This document shows, piece by piece, positions 17,142 to 20,844 of a stretch of DNA of 20,844 nucleotides. The translations under genes were made by a program, and so were the position numbers. Below the pieces are notes generated by a model. It saw nothing but the letters and a program-made list of their open reading frames with translations. It was not told the DNA's origin and did no database searches. The stretch comes from Methyloceanibacter sp. (GTDB lineage: Bacteria; Pseudomonadota; Alphaproteobacteria; Rhizobiales; Methyloligellaceae). The stretch covers positions 1-20,844 of the forward strand of contig JALHTP010000199.1 in the NCBI GenBank assembly GCA_022865725.1, given 5' to 3'. The stretch's first letter is position 1, and every line of letters starts with the position of its first letter.

Positions 17142-17163
17142 ATTTGCGAAAGCGGAAAAGGCG

Positions 17164-17718
17164 ATGGCGGAAGAGACTCCCGTTTGCGATTTCGGCTGGA
17201 AGGCGCCGTCCTTCACCCTTCCTGGCGTCGACGGCAAGAGCTACAGCCTCGAGGCACTCAAAGGGCCTAACGGCACGTTGGTGATGTTCATCTGCAACCA
17301 CTGTCCTTACGTCAAGGCGGTGATCGACCGCATCGTGCGCGACGTGAAGGCGCTCGCGCCCCATGGCGTCACGGCGCTTGCCATCTCCTCGAACGACGCG
17401 GTTCACTACCCGGACGACTCCTTCGACAATATGCGCCGCTTCGCCGAGACCCACGGTTTCGGCTTTCCCTATCTCTATGACGAGAGCCAAGACGTGGCGC
17501 GCGCCTATGACGCAGCCTGCACGCCCGACTTCTTCGGCTTCAACGGAAAGCTCGAGCTGCAATATCGCGGGCGCCTCGACGCCAGCGGCCGGGAGCCGGC
17601 GGGCGCCAATGTTCGCCGCGATCTCTATGAGGCGATGAAGCAGGTGGTGGAAACCGGCCAAGGCCCGCGGAAGCAAATTCCGTCGATCGGCTGCTCCATC
17701 AAGTGGAAGGCCGCTTAG
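17164..17718 (+). CDS. Thioredoxin-fold (AhpC/TSA-like) redox protein
   Basis: This 184-residue protein has a thioredoxin/peroxiredoxin fold. The start PVCDFGWKAPSFTLPGVDGKSYSLEAL is the AhpC/TSA-like N-terminus, and the redox centre is CNHC at 44-47 in MFICNHCPYVKA. It ends with GCSIKWK at about 176-182, a signature of a widespread but poorly characterised thioredoxin-family group. I chose ATG 17164 because GGAAAAGG precedes it and the homology-like sequence begins there. The upstream ATG 17065 would lie in the divergent phoX gene. No signal peptide is seen, so it is probably cytoplasmic. It is divergent from phoX with 73 bases between them, and that gap holds the Pho box. Whether it responds to phosphate is open. 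Confidence 0.87.
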   Translation: MAEETPVCDFGWKAPSFTLPGVDGKSYSLEALKGPNGTLVMFICNHCPYVKAVIDRIVRDVKALAPHGVTALAISSNDAVHYPDDSFDNMRRFAETHGFGFPYLYDESQDVARAYDAACTPDFFGFNGKLELQYRGRLDASGREPAGANVRRDLYEAMKQVVETGQGPRKQIPSIGCSIKWKAA

Positions 17719-17754
17719 CTTTCGTCGACCCATTCACCCGACCCATTCATCGTT

Positions 17755-17851
17755 GTCATCGCCCGGCTTGACCGGGCGATCCAGTAGCCACGGGCCTGAG
17801 TTCGATTAGCCCCGCTGGCGGTTACTGGATGCCCGCCTGCGCGGGCATGAC
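17755..17851. repeat. Two-hairpin palindromic repeat (copy C, inverted relative to copy A)
   Basis: The element is bounded by GTCAT and ATGAC and holds hairpins CGCCCGG-CTTGA-CCGGGCG (from 17760) and GCCCGC-CTGC-GCGGGC (from 17831). Its reverse complement matches copy A at 5309-5385 almost base for base in both hairpins and flanks (ATCCAG near one, TACTGGATCGCCCGGTCAAG at the other); only the central linker is longer. It accounts for most of the 238-base gap 17719-17956, where I see no other gene. Confidence 0.85.
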
Positions 17852-17956
17852 ACGCTCTGGGTGCTCGCCGTTAACCCCCGCTTAAGCCTGTCGCTTTCCC
17901 GTTTCTTTACGCGCCACCCCTAAAATTCATCTCAAATGCGGTGAGGTTTGAGGGTC

Positions 17957-18268
17957 ATGGTGATCCGTTACGCCATGTTGGTGGCGCTGGCAGCGGCCTC
18001 GGTCTGGGCGCTCTTCGACGTGAGCGCGGCGCAAGCCCCGATGTTCCTGGTCGACGCGGGCTATACCGGCGCAGGCCCGGCCGGAACGCCAGACAATGTC
18101 GCCTTCTGGCTCTTGGCCTCGATTGCCAGCCTCATCACGCTTTCTCTCGGCCGCTTCGTGTTCTTCGGCCTGCCGTCGATGGTCGGCGGCTGGTACCAGG
18201 AGCACAAGCATTGGATCTACACGCTGATCGGCGGAGGAGCGCTCTACGCAGTGTTCTATCTGACGTAA
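17957..18268 (+). CDS. Small membrane protein of unknown function
   Basis: I do not recognise this family. The 103-residue product has an N-terminal hydrophobic helix (VIRYAMLVALAAASVWALF), a loop rich in Ala, Gly and Pro (PMFLVDAGYTGAGPAGTPD), a second helix (FWLLASIASLITL), and a C-terminal third hydrophobic stretch (WIYTLIGGGALYAVFYL). It is probably an inner-membrane protein with two or three spans. ATG 17957 has GAGGG close upstream; TTG 17948 is a less likely start. Coding is supported by its gene-like position, membrane-protein pattern and the strong terminator downstream at 18363-18399, but not by a known homologue. It converges on glnA. Confidence 0.65.
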   Translation: MVIRYAMLVALAAASVWALFDVSAAQAPMFLVDAGYTGAGPAGTPDNVAFWLLASIASLITLSLGRFVFFGLPSMVGGWYQEHKHWIYTLIGGGALYAVFYLT

Positions 18269-18362
18269 GGGGGCCCAAAGTTTTTGGGGGAGCCTGGCGG
18301 GAACCTTCCTGCCGCGTCGACGGGGGAACGCGAAAGAAGGTTCGGCAGGCCGGGCTAAAAGT

Positions 18363-18399
18363 GGGGCGGTTGTCGCAAGACAGCCGCCCCATCTTTTTT
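18363..18399 (+). terminator. Strong Rho-independent terminator, possibly bidirectional
   Basis: A stem of GGGGCGG-T-TGTC with GACA-G-CCGCCCC (12 pairs including one G-T) closes on a GCAA tetraloop and is followed by ATCTTTTTT. It ends plus-strand transcription from the small membrane gene. Read on the minus strand the same stem is followed by ACTTTTAG, so it may also end the glnBA transcript, whose stop codon lies at 18420-18422. Confidence 0.88.
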
Positions 18400-18419
18400 C
18401 GCGAGCGTCGTCCTTCGCG

Positions 18420-19829
18420 TCAGACGCTGTAATACATGTCGAACTCGATCGGGTGGGGCATCATCTCGTAGCGCTCCACCTCTTCCATCCTGAGCTCGAG
18501 ATACGAGTCGATCGCATCGTCGGTGAACACGTTGCCCTTCTTCAGAAAGGCGCGGTCCTTGTCGAGCTCCTCGCAGGCCTGGCGGAGCGAGCCGCAAACG
18601 GTCGGAACCTTCTCCAGCTCCTCGGGCGGCAGGTCGTAGAGGTTCTTGTCGATCGGATCGCCCGGATGGATCTTGTTCTCCACCCCGTCGAGGCCGGCCA
18701 TCAGCATGGCGGCGAAAGCGAGATAGGGATTGGCGCCGGGATCGGGGAAGCGGACCTCGACGCGCTTGGCCTTGGGTCCCGAGCCGAGCGGAATACGGCA
18801 GGAGGCCGAGCGGTTGCGCGAGGAGTAGGCGAGCAGCACCGGCGCCTCGTAGCCCGGCACCAGCCGCTTATAGGAGTTGGTGAGCGGGTTGGTGTAGGCG
18901 TTGAGCGCCTTGGCGTGCTTTAGGATGCCGCCGATATAGTACAGCGCCATGTCGGACAGGTCGGCATATTTGTCGCCGGCGAACATCGGCTTGCCGTCCT
19001 TCCAGATCGACTGGTGCGTGTGCATGCCCGAGCCGTTATCGCCAAAGATCGGCTTCGGCATGAAGGTCGCGGTCTTGCCGTAGGCCTGCGCCACCTGGTG
19101 GATCACATATTTATAGATCTGCATCGAGTCCGCCATCTTGACCAGCGGCCCGAACTTGATGCCGAGCTCGTGTTGCGCGGCGCCCACCTCATGGTGATGC
19201 TTCTCGGTGACGACGCCCATATCGGCCATGACGGAGAGCATCTCCGAGCGGAGGTCTTGGGCGGAGTCGATCGGCGGCACCGGGAAATAGCCGCCCTTGG
19301 TGCGTGGACGGTGACCGAGATTGCCCATCTCGTATTCGGTGTCCATGTTCGATGGCAGCTCCATCGAGTCGATCTTGTAGCCGCAATTGAACGGGTCGGC
19401 CTTGAAGCGCACGTCGTCGAACACGAAGAACTCAGCCTCCGGACCGAACACCGCCGTGTCGCCGAGACCGGTTTGCTTCAGGTAATTCTGCGCCTTTCCG
19501 GCGATCCCGCGCGGGTCGCGCTCGTAAGGCTCGTTGGTCAAGGGCTCGAGCACGTCGCAGAACACGGCAAGCGTGCTTTGGGCGAAGAACGGGTCGATCA
19601 CGGCCGAACTCGGGTCGGGCATGAGCTTCATGTCGGACTCGTTGATCGCCTTCCAGCCGGCGATCGAGGAGCCGTCGAACATGATGCCCTCGGCGAAGGC
19701 CTCCTCGTCCATCTCCCGGACATCCATGGTGACGTGCTGCATCTTCCCCCGCGGATCGGTGAAGCGCAGGTCGACGAACTTGATGTCCTCGTCCTTGATC
19801 TTCTTGGTCACACTCTTAGCGTCTGCCAT
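18420..19829 (-). CDS. glnA: Glutamine synthetase type I
   Basis: This 469-residue enzyme forms glutamine from glutamate, ammonium and ATP and acts as a dodecamer in the cytoplasm. Signatures are FDGSSIAGW (51-59), the metal-binding EAEFF (131-135), NGSGMHTHQS (265-274) and RNRSASCRIP (338-347). Tyr398 in NLYDLPPEE corresponds to the adenylylated tyrosine of E. coli GlnA (Tyr397), so control by GlnE adenylylation is likely. Length and motifs fit GSI-beta. GGGGAG lies a few bases before ATG 19829. It follows glnB on the same strand after 96 bases. That gap contains a small hairpin, GCCGCC/GGCGGC (19852-19873), but no obvious separate promoter. Confidence 0.98.
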   Translation of the reverse strand: MADAKSVTKKIKDEDIKFVDLRFTDPRGKMQHVTMDVREMDEEAFAEGIMFDGSSIAGWKAINESDMKLMPDPSSAVIDPFFAQSTLAVFCDVLEPLTNEPYERDPRGIAGKAQNYLKQTGLGDTAVFGPEAEFFVFDDVRFKADPFNCGYKIDSMELPSNMDTEYEMGNLGHRPRTKGGYFPVPPIDSAQDLRSEMLSVMADMGVVTEKHHHEVGAAQHELGIKFGPLVKMADSMQIYKYVIHQVAQAYGKTATFMPKPIFGDNGSGMHTHQSIWKDGKPMFAGDKYADLSDMALYYIGGILKHAKALNAYTNPLTNSYKRLVPGYEAPVLLAYSSRNRSASCRIPLGSGPKAKRVEVRFPDPGANPYLAFAAMLMAGLDGVENKIHPGDPIDKNLYDLPPEELEKVPTVCGSLRQACEELDKDRAFLKKGNVFTDDAIDSYLELRMEEVERYEMMPHPIEFDMYYSV

Positions 19830-19925
19830 CGTACTCCCCTGTCATGTTGATGCCGCCTTTCTAGCATGGCGGCTGAAAACTCGCTCCTCGCCCGAGCGCG
19901 CCGGCCGTCTGGCTCGCCATCCTCA

Positions 19926-20264
19926 TCAGATGGCGTCGTTGCCGGTTTCGCCGGTACGGATGCGCACGGCTTCCTCGACATTCGACACGAAGATTTTGCC
20001 GTCGCCGATGCGGCCGGTCTTGGCCGAGGCGATGATGGCGTCGATCGCCTTTTCCACCATGGCATCGCCGAGCACCAGCTCGAGCTTCACCTTGGGCAGG
20101 AAGTCGACGACATATTCGGCACCGCGATAGAGCTCGGTGTGGCCCTTCTGGCGTCCGAAGCCTTTCGCCTCGGTGACCGTGATGCCCTGGAGCCCGATCT
20201 CCTGTAGCGCCTCCTTCACCTCGTCGAGCTTGAAGGGCTTGATGATCGCTTCGATCTTTTTCAT
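19926..20264 (-). CDS. glnB: Nitrogen regulatory protein P-II
   Basis: This 112-residue PII signal protein binds ATP/ADP and 2-oxoglutarate and controls glutamine synthetase adenylylation and NtrBC activity. Visible are the N-terminal MKKIEAIIKPFKLDEVKEAL, the motif GFGRQKGHTELYRGAEY with uridylylation-site Tyr51 at its end, and the C-terminal TGRIGDGKIFV, both standard PII signatures. The length is exactly typical. GGAGG precedes ATG 20264 at normal spacing. It is the first gene of a glnB-glnA operon, the usual alphaproteobacterial arrangement, which supports GlnB over GlnK (GlnK is normally next to amtB). A sigma-54 promoter candidate lies 88 bases upstream. Confidence 0.97.
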   Translation of the reverse strand: MKKIEAIIKPFKLDEVKEALQEIGLQGITVTEAKGFGRQKGHTELYRGAEYVVDFLPKVKLELVLGDAMVEKAIDAIIASAKTGRIGDGKIFVSNVEEAVRIRTGETGNDAI

Positions 20265-20351
20265 TGTTTCGCTGCACCTCCCATGGACGCAAAACAGCGC
20301 TTAGCCGCGCGCCTCCGTTCGTTATCCTGCAAAGACCTGTGGCCCAGCCAA

Positions 20352-20367
20352 AGCACGCGCTATGCCA
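20352..20367 (-). promoter_or_regulatory. Sigma-54 promoter upstream of glnB
   Basis: On the minus strand the 16-mer TGGCATAGCGCGTGCT matches the sigma-54 consensus TGGCAYRNNNNTTGCW at 11 of 12 defined positions, with the required 10 bases between GG and GC. The predicted start is near 20341, about 77 bases before the glnB ATG. NtrC-dependent sigma-54 control of glnBA is well known in alphaproteobacteria. I could not point to a clear NtrC site upstream. The 302-base gap 20265-20566 holds this promoter and the nnr promoter region, and nothing else recognisable. Confidence 0.75.
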
Positions 20368-20566
20368 ACCTTTCGGACGCACGTTTTGTCTCTCGATTCA
20401 AGGCTCTTTGACGGTAGGGCGGAGGTTGGCGGGGGCGGGAATTTGGCGGCTGCTCAATACTTAGGCTGTATGCGTAAGAATTAAGCAGATTTGGGGACCT
20501 CTGTCTTGATCTGTCTCACTGTCGCGCTCTGTTCTAGAAGAAGCGTTCGCGAGCGAATGGAAACCC

Positions 20567-20844
20567 ATGCTTGAGCTTCTGACCGCCGAGGAGATGGGGC
20601 AGGCCGACAGGCTCGCCATTGCGGGTGGCGTAGCAGGCGCGACGCTGATGGAGAATGCCGGGCGCGCCGTGGCCGAGGAGGTCGCGCGACGCTTTCCCGA
20701 CCAGGAGACCGTCGTCGTCCTGTGCGGTCCCGGCAATAATGGCGGCGACGGTTTCGTTGCCGCCCGTCACCTCATGCAGCGGGGCTACGCGGTCAGGCTC
20801 GGCTTCGACGGCGATGCGGCGCGTTTGCCCGAAGATGCCGCCGC
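20567..20844 (+). CDS. nnr: NAD(P)H-hydrate epimerase/dehydratase (Nnr), N-terminal part
   Basis: The frame is open from ATG 20567 to the window end (92 full codons), so the 3' part is missing. The translation begins MLELLTAEEMGQADRLAI, contains TLMENAGRAVAEEV and then VVVLCGPGNNGGDGFVAARHL, the hallmark of the YjeF N-terminal epimerase domain. In bacteria this domain is usually fused to an ADP/ATP-dependent dehydratase that repairs damaged NAD(P)H hydrates. Whether the fusion is present cannot be seen. A GGA motif lies about seven bases before the ATG. The gene is divergent from glnB. Confidence 0.93.
   Translation, partial: MLELLTAEEMGQADRLAIAGGVAGATLMENAGRAVAEEVARRFPDQETVVVLCGPGNNGGDGFVAARHLMQRGYAVRLGFDGDAARLPEDAA

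Noticed and set aside
20506..20537. Possible sigma-70 promoter for nnr (TTGATC ... TTCTAG)
   Set aside because: The spacing is about 20 bases and the -10 match is poor, so I do not call it.

Overview
The window looks like chromosomal housekeeping DNA from a GC-rich alphaproteobacterium, most likely of the Hyphomicrobiales (Rhizobiales). The evidence is the gene set and order (hydrolase, cysteine desulfurase, sufBCDS, sufT, sufA; glnB-glnA next to nnr), strong GC bias with long open antisense shadows, a candidate Irr box at the suf promoter, and GC-rich palindromic repeats between genes. The genus cannot be fixed from sequence alone. No tRNA, rRNA, CRISPR array, transposase or prophage gene was seen.

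Layout. Positions 1-387 hold the C-terminus of an AsmA/DUF3971-type protein, convergent with tyrS (431-1684, minus). An alpha/beta hydrolase (1708-2376, minus) lies upstream of tyrS. A divergent control region (2377-2643) then opens the suf operon on the plus strand: IscS/NifS-type cysteine desulfurase, sufB, sufC, sufD, sufS, sufT, sufA (2644-9742). Convergent to it is an RhlE-type DEAD-box helicase with a long disordered tail (9971-11578, minus). Next come a small secreted protein of unknown function (11797-12339, minus), an ICMT-like membrane methyltransferase (12445-12924, plus), parE (12926-14977, minus), a Tat-exported PhoX phosphatase (15081-17090, minus), a divergent thioredoxin-fold protein (17164-17718, plus), a small two-helix membrane protein (17957-18268, plus), glnA and glnB on the minus strand (18420-20264), and the 5' end of nnr (20567 to the window end, plus).

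How the genes work together. The suf cluster supplies sulfur (two desulfurases), a scaffold complex (SufBCD), a carrier (SufA) and a maturation factor (SufT) for Fe-S cluster assembly. Its promoter has a good -35/-10 pair overlapped by a sequence close to the Irr box, which would tie cluster assembly to iron/heme status. glnB and glnA form the nitrogen sensor/ammonium assimilation pair and are preceded by a near-consensus sigma-54 promoter. phoX is preceded by a two-unit Pho box at the expected distance from a -10 element. The window therefore carries three readable nutrient-response promoters: iron, phosphate and nitrogen.

I found no convincing new defence, mobile or biosynthetic system. The least explained features are a dispersed two-hairpin repeat (one copy inside the suf operon between sufB and sufC, an inverted copy about 12 kb away), a structured 3' region before a strong terminator at 18269-18399, a 15-bp minisatellite in the helicase tail, and two unrecognised small envelope proteins.
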